In this document: positions 26,301 to 35,460 of the stretch, one piece after another
Numbering within the stretch: the first letter of the stretch is position 1
Layout of the letters: every line of letters begins with the position of its first letter
NCBI GenBank assembly: GCA_020342235.1
Contig: CP073213.1
Span: 1,652,501 to 1,716,500, forward strand
Length of the DNA: 64,000 nt
Source of the DNA: Saccharomycopsis phalli
Lineage: Eukaryota > Ascomycota > Saccharomycetes > Ascoideales > Saccharomycopsidaceae
Reading direction: 5' to 3'
The notes under the pieces: generated by a model
Database searches by the model: none
Told to the model about the DNA's origin: nothing
The model's input: only the letters and a program-made list of their open reading frames with translations
Position numbers and translations under genes: made by a program

Positions 26301-28253
26301 GAATAACAACACAAAGTTCATAATCACAGAGAAGTTCAACTCTCTAGAGATTCTAGATATCTTAGTAGGGGTAACACCCGAATTCAACATGATTTTCGTG
26401 TCATTACCAGTGAAGACAACAATACCAATAACCCACTTTGTATTTCTCAAGGAGCAGCCTCTGAGCAACATATTGTTGATATTGACAGGCTCACTCTGCA
26501 ATTCATTCTCCTGACTGTAGTACTTGCACGCTCCCTGATAGGAGTAAAGGTTAGCATGCGGGCCTTCACTTTCAATCCAAAACTTGGATCTCTCGCAATC
26601 CTTGGAGTGTCTCAAATCCATAGAGCATTTTAATGACTGTCGCACCTTTAAGTTTGTTTCACCATCCAAGTTCTTTGTCTCAACATAACACCCTCCGTCA
26701 GAATCGGAGGTTGACAAAATGACAATATCTGCAGGTAACTCATCGTTGTTGTGAATTCTTAGAATATCCCCTACTTGAACTTCTTTCCAAAATTTCTTTT
26801 GGAACAGGCAATTGCCATCTGTTCTGAGATTTTTGTTAACAAACGACGGACCTTTAAAAGGGTTAGCAGGGTTATTCTCACTGTTTATGTAGGTATTACT
26901 CGACCGTACGGATGTCAAATCCTCCATTGGAATATTCTTACCGTTGTAAGCCTGAGTTTCAAAACTTTCAAACGACTTTCTTCTGTCCATAACATCTTCA
27001 TCAATCTTTTTCTGCCGGCGGAGTTTCTCCATTCTTCGGGCTCTTCTTGCATCTTTATTGAATATGGAAGTGAGAAGCTTGCCAAAGGCACTGACCCCTC
27101 TGGTGTTCAACTTTTTAAACTTTCTCCATAATGATACATTGTCCTCGACACAGTTAGGGTTTGGCATACCTACCAACTTATGAGTGATGGTGTTATTTAA
27201 TTCCTGATCAATCGATCCTCTTCTAGAGTCCTCGATTGCATCCTTCAAAGCAGTCAAAACCACAATGACAATAAGTGGTACTGCGGCAAGTCCAGGATTG
27301 GAAACACCAAAGAGATTGAAGAAACCAAGAATAATCAAAATCAAGAAGTACACGTTAGCCACATTACGAAATTGCGTGAACAAGTTCTTTGGTAAAAACG
27401 TTAAAGGCGTGTACTTCGTTGTTCTGATTTTATTTCTGTCAAACTGCGCTATAGGCTCATTATCCTCATTCAAAAACTCTTGTGGTAAAGGTAAATTGTA
27501 AAACACAGATCGTAATTCATGAGCTCTATTTTTAGTGTCTTGAGATTTTGGAACGTCGCGGTCATCATCTTGGCTCTTTTCGTTATTCGAAACTTTTCTT
27601 CTCATGGACACCTTTCTCTTGGTAGGATCGTCATTGCCTTTCCATTTTAATGTCTTTGCTCTAGTGGGCTTCTTAGGTCTTCCGGATTTATGTCTCTGCG
27701 TTCCCCATCTATTTCTTTTCATCATAGTACCCAGCCTGTTGAAGCCAGGTTCATCCCTACTTAAGCCCACGTCAACCAAAGAATATGATGGCTTGTGCTG
27801 ACGAGTGAAGTTTTCAGTAGACAGGTTCTCATTTAAATCATCCAAGCCAAACATGTTTAATTCCTTGGTGTTTTTGAATCTCGAGTTTTCCCTTTTTGGG
27901 ATTTCAAAACCTCCGTTACCATTAGGTGCGAAAAATTTCGGAAGTGGTTGGTTTGGTTTCTGGCGATTTGAGCTTTCAAATGAGAAATTAGACACTGCTG
28001 GGGAGTTTGATAGATCGTTCTTGGGGAATGGTCTCACCGGACTATCCGATATGTAGTTGCTGTCATCAAATGTATTATGTCTGAATTCATAGCTTGCTTG
28101 ATCTTCTTCTATATCAGACTGAAAGTTTGATCTTCTGGAGGACTGATTGTCCAACTCAAACGGATTATTATATTCAGGAGACTTGACTAACGAAGTCCGA
28201 TTGGAAAATATATTATCGTCCAGGTTGGACTTGTCATGTCGATTGTCACCCAT
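23379..28253 (-). CDS. DNF1: P4-type ATPase, plasma-membrane phospholipid flippase Dnf1/Dnf2 type
   Basis: From ATG 28253 the protein is 1624 aa; the frame opens seven codons earlier at a TTG. A long disordered Ser/Asn/Arg-rich head precedes NKIRTTKYTPLTFLPKNL, the P4 N-terminal signature. The actuator loop has NLDGETNLKVRQ. The phosphorylation motif is SDKTGTLTQN (near 25975), and the hinge is LSIGDGSNDVAMIQ with AADVGVGIAGEEGRQA. About ten membrane helices are visible. The order and the insert after QAFFIYSDVLMYY match Dnf1/Dnf2, which with Lem3 move PC and PE inward at the plasma membrane. CTG codons are very rare across this long conserved gene and fall at variable positions. Confidence 0.95.
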   Translation of the reverse strand: MGDNRHDKSNLDDNIFSNRTSLVKSPEYNNPFELDNQSSRRSNFQSDIEEDQASYEFRHNTFDDSNYISDSPVRPFPKNDLSNSPAVSNFSFESSNRQKPNQPLPKFFAPNGNGGFEIPKRENSRFKNTKELNMFGLDDLNENLSTENFTRQHKPSYSLVDVGLSRDEPGFNRLGTMMKRNRWGTQRHKSGRPKKPTRAKTLKWKGNDDPTKRKVSMRRKVSNNEKSQDDDRDVPKSQDTKNRAHELRSVFYNLPLPQEFLNEDNEPIAQFDRNKIRTTKYTPLTFLPKNLFTQFRNVANVYFLILIILGFFNLFGVSNPGLAAVPLIVIVVLTALKDAIEDSRRGSIDQELNNTITHKLVGMPNPNCVEDNVSLWRKFKKLNTRGVSAFGKLLTSIFNKDARRARRMEKLRRQKKIDEDVMDRRKSFESFETQAYNGKNIPMEDLTSVRSSNTYINSENNPANPFKGPSFVNKNLRTDGNCLFQKKFWKEVQVGDILRIHNNDELPADIVILSTSDSDGGCYVETKNLDGETNLKVRQSLKCSMDLRHSKDCERSKFWIESEGPHANLYSYQGACKYYSQENELQSEPVNINNMLLRGCSLRNTKWVIGIVVFTGNDTKIMLNSGVTPTKISRISRELNFSVIMNFVLLFILCFVAGLVNGIYYNSPISSRDSYEDGTIASTPFLNGLVTFFVAVILYQSLVPISLYISIEIIKTAQAFFIYSDVLMYYAKLDYPCTPKAWNISDDLGQIEYIFSDKTGTLTQNVMEFKKCTINGISYGKAYTEALAGLRKRQGVDVEAEAEQMKAEIANDKMDMINVLQREAKNSQFFEDEITFISSEFVKDLNGSKGDVQLEANEHFMLSLALCHSVLAEQDKQVAGKILLKAQSPDESALVGTARDMGFCFIGRTKKGVILEVRGEEKEYQVLCTLEFNSTRKRMSAIIKIPPKSPGEEPRALLICKGADSIIYGRLRKDSDEKLLEKTALHLEQYATEGLRTLCIAHRIIPWREYEAWSAKHHAAGIAVENREEKLEEVAEMIERDLTLLGGTAIEDRLQEGVSDSIEILGRAGIKLWVLTGDKVETAINIGFSCNLLNNDMDVLVVKAGGDDAEKLSGEKTPKSIVTSLINKYLNEKFHLTGSDDEVAEAKKDHKPPGGNYGLVVDGDALKIALQDDLKLKFLLLCKSCKAVLCCRVSPAQKAAVVSLVKNTLDVMTLSIGDGSNDVAMIQAADVGVGIAGEEGRQAVMSSDYAIGQFRFLTRLILVHGRWSYKRLAEMIPCFFYKNVIFTLALFWYGIYSNFDGAYLFEYTYLMFYNLAFTSLPVIFLGIFDQDVSDVVSLLVPQLYTSGILRSEWTNTKFLVYMSDALYQSIICFFFPYLVYYKTGFVTSNGLTVQHRYWIGCFVATIAVISCDIYVLIHQYRWDWLSLLIFSLSILVVFGWTGIWSTALSSGEFYKAASQIYGTTAFWSCLFVGIVVCLLPRFIYDSLTRLYSPKDIDIIRECVARGDFDKYPIDYDPTDPAKKAVSKSFSFDSENPPDILVENKYANATVPEHLMMPENNHRSSVDHSRRSFPMRTSLDRTRAEMFENNELQPTISFGGRTSLEIPGINVANQLIATKSRASNS

Positions 28254-28805
28254 ACCGGGAAAGAGAATGTCCAATAAAAATAGAATAAAATTGATTAATA
28301 AAGAAGGTCAAAACAAATCCAAATGCAGTCTATAATATATAACTAAACAGTCTTGATATAGCGAAGGTCTTTCGTGGCAATGTGAAGGAGTGAGATCAAA
28401 AATTTGTTCCACTGTAGTTTTTCGTGCCTTCACACTAGGCCTTCCTTTGTTCCCAGGGATGCTAACGATTGACAAAAAAAAAAAAACTTTAGGGGAAATA
28501 TCACGGGGTGATTTCTGGGCAAAGCCGGCTATGAGTACCAAAGATACAAATATATGAAATTTCTATAAACATCGGAAGCGAATCACGGATAAAAAGAAAA
28601 GCCGTTACTGAAATGTTAAATAATATTACTAGTTGTACAAACGGCTGCCATATTACTTGTCCTGTCTTTGGTTCGGAATAAAGTTTCGGCTTCTTGCGGT
28701 ATTTCCGCTCTTACAGATTTAGTAAGCAGTTTATTACTGTTTATGGCGGCCACACGGGGCTACATTGGTTTACATTGGGAAAAAGATATACAATCTGTAC
28801 TAAAT
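28254..28805. promoter_or_regulatory. Upstream region of DNF1
   Basis: 552 bp between the stop of MAG2 and the start of DNF1, both on the minus strand. It contains a long A tract near 28475-28487 and AT-rich TATA-like sequence near 28330. No ORF or RNA gene is apparent. Confidence 0.4.
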
Positions 28806-30506
28806 TCACCCACTTCGACGTGAACTGCTGACCAAGACCAACTTCTTTTTGCCCTTTTTCGTGGTCTGTTGTCTTAGCAATTCAAGGTCGAAACCCAGGT
28901 CTTCGTCGGAATCTTCTTCCGGCTCCGTGGATCGTATTATTTTAGTGCCCCACACCGTGGTGGCATAGCTTTCCAGATCGCCCATCTCTTCGGCTGTGCT
29001 ATGCGTATTTGGCACCTTAGCTGGTAATGGGACATCTTCAATGATGTTATAGCTAGCATACGCAGGAGTGCTAATCCCTGTTTTATAAAATTCCTGTGTT
29101 TTTAATTCCAATTGCTCCATGGCCTTTTTTTTGTTTTGTTCTTCAAGCCTACTTTTTCTTGTATTCTTTCGATTTCTGCTCAATATCTCTTTTTTGTATT
29201 GTTGAAAGATTGGGGCTGGAAGCTGAAATCCCTCCATTTCCTTCAACCAGTCTATTTCTATAAATCCCAATTCGACGCCATATGGATAGTGTGCAAGGTA
29301 CTTGAACTTGTAAATGCTAGTGTCATTCAAAACACTGCCTAGCTGAATATGTTCCACTGGTAGCACCAAGGTAGAAGGAAAGCTAGAATAGTCTATAAAA
29401 ACAGATTTCAATATTTTAACGTCCAACGCAGATAACAAATACTTGACATTGGTATTGAATCCCGTTTGGTAGTAATAGTAACTGGGCTTTTTGTCTCCAC
29501 TGATGGTCATGCTCTCAAGCCGTTCATCCAAGTCCCCTGAGTCCATTTCATACTTTTTCTTTATTAAATCTATGTTGTTATTGATATTCGATTTTGCCCT
29601 GAGAACATGTGCCTCAGTAGAGTTGTCATACTCGGCAATGTCTTGAAGGAATACCTGATCAATACAAGCAATTTCCTGCTCATATTGACCAATGACAAAG
29701 TCCAAGCTACCCTTCATTAATCGAGCATACGGAAATACAGTAGGGTCCAACTTGTTAGTCGTATCAGTGCACCAAGGTATGTCGCCCAATCTGTTGAAAT
29801 CCGGATCTAAACTCACTGGTAACGATAGAATAGAGTCGAGAGGCTTTTCCATCAACTTAAATATCACCTCGTGATTCGCCTTTGGCGTGTCAAACAACTC
29901 ATCCTCAGTGACATCCACCATAATGGGCAACACCCACTCAGGGTGGATTTTAATCCCACACAATGGACAATCCTTTAATTTTGCATTCCCATTGGCATGC
30001 CGATCCTCCTCAGTTGAATCTAAAAAGCTCAATAGGCACACATAACAGAAACAATGTCCACAATTCACCATCCGAGGTGCGGTCAATTCATCATCCAAGC
30101 AAATGGGACAGGCATTGCCCTTCCTTATTATGACTCTTAAAATCAAGCTGTTGTCTATTAGCACATTCGGATCCATCTTTTGCTTGGTGTAGTCTCCATT
30201 GGGATCAACTATAAACCTGTAGTTTGCATTGATGAACGCCTTCTCAGTAAGATGCAAAGTATTGTCGGTCTTCCTGGACCGATTATTCGCTCGGGTTCTG
30301 GACTGTGGAACAACCTCTCTTTCGGGCAAACTGAAATCGAGCAAATGATTGATGGAAACATGTCCCTTTTTGTTTCTAGAGTTCAATTGCCCCGATAGTA
30401 TTTCATGCTCAATCAACTCTCCATATTCAACGTCGGCCCTCTTCAGTCTACTGCGATTGTTTCTCTGGGAATTCCCCCTTCTTGCCGCTGATTTATCACC
30501 TCTCAT
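28806..30506 (-). CDS. MAG2: RING-finger ubiquitin ligase Mag2 (RNF10 family)
   Basis: The 566-aa protein has a basic head (RRGNSQRNNRSRLKRAD), a short conserved N-terminal block with INHLLDFSLPE, and a C3HC4 RING (about residues 135-182) in CPICLDDELTAPRMVNCGHC through CPLCGIKI. Long helical and beta regions follow, with a C-terminal YATTVWGTKI block. This is the layout of RNF10 and yeast Mag2 (YLR427W). Family members ubiquitinate small-subunit ribosomal proteins on stalled 40S particles. The old name reflects a supposed methyladenine glycosylase link that the sequence does not support. It lies upstream of DNF1 on the same strand. Confidence 0.85.
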   Translation of the reverse strand: MRGDKSAARRGNSQRNNRSRLKRADVEYGELIEHEILSGQLNSRNKKGHVSINHLLDFSLPEREVVPQSRTRANNRSRKTDNTLHLTEKAFINANYRFIVDPNGDYTKQKMDPNVLIDNSLILRVIIRKGNACPICLDDELTAPRMVNCGHCFCYVCLLSFLDSTEEDRHANGNAKLKDCPLCGIKIHPEWVLPIMVDVTEDELFDTPKANHEVIFKLMEKPLDSILSLPVSLDPDFNRLGDIPWCTDTTNKLDPTVFPYARLMKGSLDFVIGQYEQEIACIDQVFLQDIAEYDNSTEAHVLRAKSNINNNIDLIKKKYEMDSGDLDERLESMTISGDKKPSYYYYQTGFNTNVKYLLSALDVKILKSVFIDYSSFPSTLVLPVEHIQLGSVLNDTSIYKFKYLAHYPYGVELGFIEIDWLKEMEGFQLPAPIFQQYKKEILSRNRKNTRKSRLEEQNKKKAMEQLELKTQEFYKTGISTPAYASYNIIEDVPLPAKVPNTHSTAEEMGDLESYATTVWGTKIIRSTEPEEDSDEDLGFDLELLRQQTTKKGKKKLVLVSSSRRSG

Positions 30507-30655
30507 ATCCTGCTGTCCATCAATTAACCTTTGGAGGTAATCAATGGTATCGGCCTCTGGCGTTGAACTCTACTTGCCATTTGCAGGTCAGGGTTCGCAA
30601 CACTTGCATACAAATTACAGTCATACGTATATTTTACACATTCAAATGAAGGAGA

Positions 30656-32598
30656 TTATTTACTGAGGAACTTGTTGATTTTCTCCTCCAATTCCTCCAA
30701 TTTACTGTCCTTTAATTTGTTGGCAACCTGTAATTCCGAAATATGCGATTCCAATTTATCAACAAGCAACGCCAACTTTTCAACAGTTCCTTTCAAGGTC
30801 GCACCTCCTTTGGTAGCAGCAGCTTTATTTCCAGTAGATGAGTCTGCACTTGGTTCCGCCTCGTGCGCTGATGCCACTTCTTTTGAAACAGTCTCCACTG
30901 GCTTAGTGTCAGTTGGCTTAGTGTCAGTTTGCTTAGTCTCATTTGGCTTAGTCTCAGCTGACTTAGCCTCAATTGACTTAGCCTCTTCCTTTGATTTAGC
31001 GTCAATAGGAGGCGTTGGATTTGGAAGTGATTTTGGCTTGACCTCCTGCTTTACAGGCTCAGGTGCATCGTCCCAGGAACTTGGCTCAGGGACGTTATTC
31101 TGCGCGTCCAAATCTTTAGCCTTGTTGAGAAGATCATCCACCTCCTTCTTTCCAGATAACCCATCCAACGAAGTCTTTGGAGCTTGGTAAACCTTTGGTT
31201 CAGGAGTAGCCTGCTTTGGCTCAGGAGTACTTTCCTTTGGCTCAGGAGAGCTTTGTTTTGTCACTTCTTTCTTTGCAACTGGCTTCGATGCAGCTTCGGC
31301 ACCTGACTTGTTGTACACAGTCTCAACGTCTTCATCATATAAAGACTCCATGTTAAACAAAACAGGACCGTCAACAGTCTTGCCACTTACCCACTCCTCA
31401 GCAGTCAATGCAGGCTTCTTGGATGGTGCATCCGGATACAAGTCGAACTGGAACATTTCAGCTCTTCTTGGAACAATAAACGAGATCGATTCAATACAGT
31501 TGTCTCTGACGGTCTTGAATGCCTTTACGATTTCATTCTCCTTGACATTGACAGAATGCTTTGGTGCAATGGTAAACCCTCGTTGCGGGTCGCTAGACAG
31601 GAACTCAGAGATGTCGTACAACTCGTCATTATCCGGAGTGAATTCGTAGTAACGAATGTTACCATCGCCCTTCCCGGCAACAAACAAGATATTGGTTGAG
31701 TCGTCGAAAAACGGCATCAAAATACCCGCAGAAGAGTCAATGTTCAAGAATCCGCCAATTGCACTTTTGGCCAAGTCGCTGGCATCCCAGATTCCGATTT
31801 GACGGTCAGACAATCTCGAGAATCCTGTAGTGGCAATTCTGTCAGCCTTTCCCAACCAAACACATCTGGTGTTTTTCGCACCACTGTGTCCCGGTCCCTC
31901 TTGGAGCAACTCGCCGCTTCTCAAGTCCCAAACTCTAATCTTTTTGTCTCGACAAGTAGTAGCAAGTCTGTTACCATCGTAACTGAACGAGAAAGAGGTG
32001 ACCAAGTCCTTGTGCTCCAAGCTCAAGATCGGCTTTCCGGTTTCAATGTTCCACACCTTCACTGTGTAATCGTTGGATGAACTGACAAGAATGTTATCAG
32101 CCAATGGATGGAACTTTATGTGACCAACCTTTCTCAAATGCCCAGACAACTTTTTAATCGGCTTGACTGTCTTGACATCTCCGTTGGAGTCGGTGTAGTT
32201 GAAGAAGGAGTAGTCTTCTGGGATTTCCCATATAGCAATCTTCCCGTCGTCAGAAGAAGAGGCAAGCAATCTGTCATGGAAAGGACTGAAATCAGTATCC
32301 AAAACAACAGAAGTATGGCCTCGGAACAATGGAACAATATCAGGACTCTTGCCAACCTCGTTCAATGGGATAACCGCAAAAGCTCCTCCGCCCGAGGCCT
32401 CCCAGTTTACAGCAAGAAATGACCCGTTGGACTTGATCAAATTGGAGTCCCACGCGTTTCTACTGACCTTGAGATTATCATAGGCCAATTCCTTTTTGGC
32501 TGGTTGCCCAAATACATGTCTGTACTTTGAAGCTCGAACAAATCTTCCACTGTCGCGTTAGTGACACTCTGTTATTATAGGAAATAGACCTACCTCAT
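30656..32598 (-). CDS. CRN1: Coronin Crn1, two exons
   Basis: Exon 1 is only five bases (32594-32598, ATGAG) and exon 2 is 32549-30656, giving 632 aa. Splicing yields MSGRFVRASKYRHVFGQPAK, the coronin N-terminal signature; without it the protein would start inside the first WD blade. Seven WD40 repeats (about 1-400) carry VNWEASGGGAFAV and the DUF1899/1900 regions. A Pro/Glu/Lys/Thr-rich linker includes short repeats (SPEPKES, TPEPKQA, TPEPKVY; then an 18-bp tandem repeat at 30898-30990). A C-terminal coiled coil (about 590-630) ends the protein. Coronin binds F-actin and Arp2/3 at cortical patches. S. cerevisiae Crn1 is about 651 aa. Confidence 0.95.
32550..32593 (-). other. Spliceosomal intron of CRN1 (44 nt)
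   Basis: Donor GTAGGT, branch CACTAAC, acceptor GCGACAG. It interrupts codon 2 after ATGAG, so the first exon is minimal. Confidence 0.93.
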
Positions 32599-32790
32599 GA
32601 TTAATAGAACCTAGGATCCGAAAATTTAAATCTATTATTTTTGTCTAAGAAGCTCTTATATAGGTAAACCCAAACTAGCAAAATGATTTATGCAATTAAA
32701 CTGTTGCCACTCCGGTTTTGGATAGCTCCTCCTATTCGAAACCTCGCCCCACGAAATTTCAAAAACCAAACGCCCACGTGATTAATACCG

Positions 32791-35341
32791 TTATACCACA
32801 AGATCAGAATACTTTGCAATGTCAATCTTCGAAATGTCAGTCCAGGAGTATAAATTCAGGGACCAACCGTACAGTGAACCATCGCTGACTGAAACAATAG
32901 GGGTTCCCTCGTTGTTAATCTCACACGATGTTATTGTGGCTGTGTTGGAAATCGCACTTCCCAGTTCCGTAACCATAGGCCTCAGTAATAAAGGGGCCAA
33001 TGAAATCTTGTCAACGATATATTTAAAAGTCTCAATATTCCATAGGTACATTAGTCCCGCATTGGTAACTGCTAGTAAGTATTTGCCGTTGTTTCGTATT
33101 ACACAAATGTTACCACCCAAGTCTATTCTAGGGAACATCAAGCCTCCTGAGAAGGATATCAAAAAGATCGACCCCTGCGATCCCACAAGTATCCAAAGCT
33201 TTAACAGTTCACTTCCTACACCGTTAATAATAGGATGAGGTAAAAATGTTTCAAAGACCTTATCCTTTTCGAGAGTGACACACAGTAGTCTTGTAGGTAG
33301 CTGCTCAAATTCTTGGTCAATGTCGCTGTTCTTGTCATATTCGAAATTATTCTGAATATGAAGAGAATATTGAGGCAGATGCAAACTTGAAAGTATTACT
33401 AATCCGCCTCTTATTCTGGAGTTGTAAGAATTGTATAATTTCAAGCTGGTCTCCTGAAGTGATTGATTGACCAAATGCATCAAGTAATCTGGATAGTCAA
33501 TTTCTTTTCTCTTTTTTCCCGAGATTTTTTTAAGCTTACCATCGGTATTTCCTGGTCGACTAATCCTCAAAACTTCTGCTTCACCGTCTTCTAAATTACT
33601 CTCATATGGCTCAAACTTGGTCTCTCGAAGTCCCGATACTAGCGATTTCACTCCAAATTTCGGAGTGTTATAAAGCGAGTTGGACAACAAAGATTTCTTA
33701 GCCTTGTTTAACTGTCTGACCATTTCATCATTATTGCTTGAAAGTGCAACCCTATTGGTGGGCCGTGGAGCAGTAGCTGTCATCAACGTAGGCGCCACTC
33801 TTTTCTTCCCGCCCTTTGTCAACTTCACCTTTTGCTGGAGCTTCTTCTGGGGTTTCAATACTGCAACCTTGGTGACCTTTGCTCTATTAGGACCCAGCGA
33901 AGCGACTTTACTTTCATTCTTCTTCTTTGTCACCGGGGTCCCTTTCATCAATATATCCATTCTATTCTCGGTGACTGATACCTTTTTCACCTTGGCAATA
34001 TGCTCCAACTCAAGCTGCTCGACGCTTTCAGGAAATATCATACTCTCCCTATCTCCACCATAGCGGTACAAATACAGCTCGTTCATTTCCAAAGGAATCT
34101 CCTTGCCCAACTCGTTTGCATCAAAGTAAATTGCGGAGATTGTACCGTCCAAGCAGCTAATGAATAGCATCCGGCCATCGGAAGACCACGCCATGTCTGT
34201 AATTGTTTTGAAACATATTTCATTAGCCACTAGTAAGGGCCGGTCGTTGTTTGTTTTCCAAATGACAAGAGTTTTGTCCTGGCCAGCAGTAGCAACAACC
34301 GAGCATATCTTGGGCTTCTTCTGCTTGGTTTCCTTCCCATCTGGAAGCTCATAAAGTCTTGGTGAAAAGGAGCATACTTCACAAGGGGCACTATGGCCAA
34401 TCAAACTGATTTCACTACTCCAGTCGCCTCTGTTGATAATAGCAACGGACGAAACTGGCCCGTTTGTGGAATTGGGCACAGCAATATGTTGGCCGTCGGG
34501 CGACCATGATAAGCGTCTAAAGTAACTGGTCAAGGGCGAACCTCTGAATGGATCTGTTATTCTGTGCTCAATGGAGAATGTGACGTCATTTGTGGCTATA
34601 GCCTTGTGGTACCTAAAAACCAACACTGACCGGTCATCTGAAGCAGTTGCAAAATACTTGTTGGCGGGGTCAAATACCACACCCTTGACATGCGAGTTAT
34701 GCACATCGAACCGCTTTATTTTCTCAAAGGTTATGCCATTCCAGATGATAATCGACCGGTCCAAGCCCACAGTCACTAGCATACTCGAATCCGGGGCCCA
34801 GGCAATGTCCTGGACGTCATTATCGTGAGCAACCAATCTCTTTCGTACTGTCCAATGCTCCAAATCAGGCTCGCTCTCGCCCATGGCCTTTGGCCGTTCA
34901 ATAAATTCGTCCTCTTTTTCCCAAATAAGCACCACTTTATCGTCGGATCCAGTGGCAAGAAATCTTCCTGACGGAGAGAATTTCACCGTAGTTACTGCAC
35001 CAGTATGTCTGGCCATACTGCACAATGGTCGGCATTTCAGCTTGTCAGGGACTTCTTGACGAGCAGCCTTTATGTTTTCCTTGGATGGAGTGATGTTGCG
35101 GAATGCAGAAATTGAATCTACCGACCATATTCTAACTTGCCCGTCTATTTATTAGTAGTCTCACTAATACTGAATGTGTACCTACCTAGTCCTCCTGAGG
35201 CCAAACGTGTGCCGTCAGAATTAATACTCAACGAATAAACCTCAAACTTTTTCCGCTGTTCTTGAATCGTTAGCTGCTGATACAGAGCGTGATGGATCAC
35301 TTACCCTCATGACATAGCCATGGTAGTTTGATTATTTTCAT
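32791..35341 (-). CDS. HIR1: Histone-transcription corepressor Hir1 (HIRA), three exons
   Basis: Exons are 35341-35305, 35260-35186 and 35144-32791, giving 821 aa. The spliced N-terminus MKIIKLPWLCHEEQRKKFEV then LASGGLDGQVRIWSVDS matches HIRA/Hir1, and the rest follows with CSMARHTGAVTTVKFSPSGR, HWTVRKRLVAHDNDVQDIAW and VFDPANKYFATASDDRSV in seven WD blades (about 1-390). A Lys-rich middle follows, and the C-terminal Hira domain has LYLWNIETFKY. Hir1 with Hir2, Hir3 and Hpc2 deposits H3-H4 outside S phase and represses histone genes. S. cerevisiae Hir1 is about 840 aa. It is convergent at its 3' side with nothing; CRN1 starts 192 bp away on the same strand. Confidence 0.95.
35145..35185 (-). 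other. Spliceosomal intron 2 of HIR1 (41 nt)
   Basis: Donor GTAGGT, branch TACTAAT, acceptor AAATAG. Splicing rebuilds the WD motif GGLDGQVRIW. Confidence 0.93.
35261..35304 (-). other. Spliceosomal intron 1 of HIR1 (44 nt)
   Basis: Donor GTAAGT, branch GCTAAC, acceptor GATTCAAG. Phase 1 after codon 12. Confidence 0.92.
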
Positions 35342-35386
35342 GGTCTCATTATTGTGATATTTCACGCTGCAGCCTTTAAAGCTAGG

Positions 35387-35424
35387 CGGATCCGGGCCCG
35401 GGCTCGAAACCTGGGTGTGGGGGG
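35387..35424. other. GC-rich island with a tRNA B-box-like hairpin
   Basis: Between the HIR1 start and the ARO8 stop lies a short GC-rich patch. CCGGG-CTCGAAA-CCTGG (35398-35414) folds like a tRNA T arm, and GGCTCGAAACC resembles the Pol III B box. No D arm, anticodon arm or matching acceptor strand is present upstream, so this is not a tRNA gene. Confidence 0.35.
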
Positions 35425-35460
35425 CTGTCTACAAGGTATAAGTTGCGTATATTATTATGT

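Noticed and set aside
28254-28274. Seven extra codons at the start of DNF1
   Set aside because: They begin with TTG; the ATG at 28253 is the natural start.
35354-35460. tRNA gene at the GC-rich patch
   Set aside because: Only a T-arm-like hairpin is present; no D arm, anticodon arm or matching acceptor strand.
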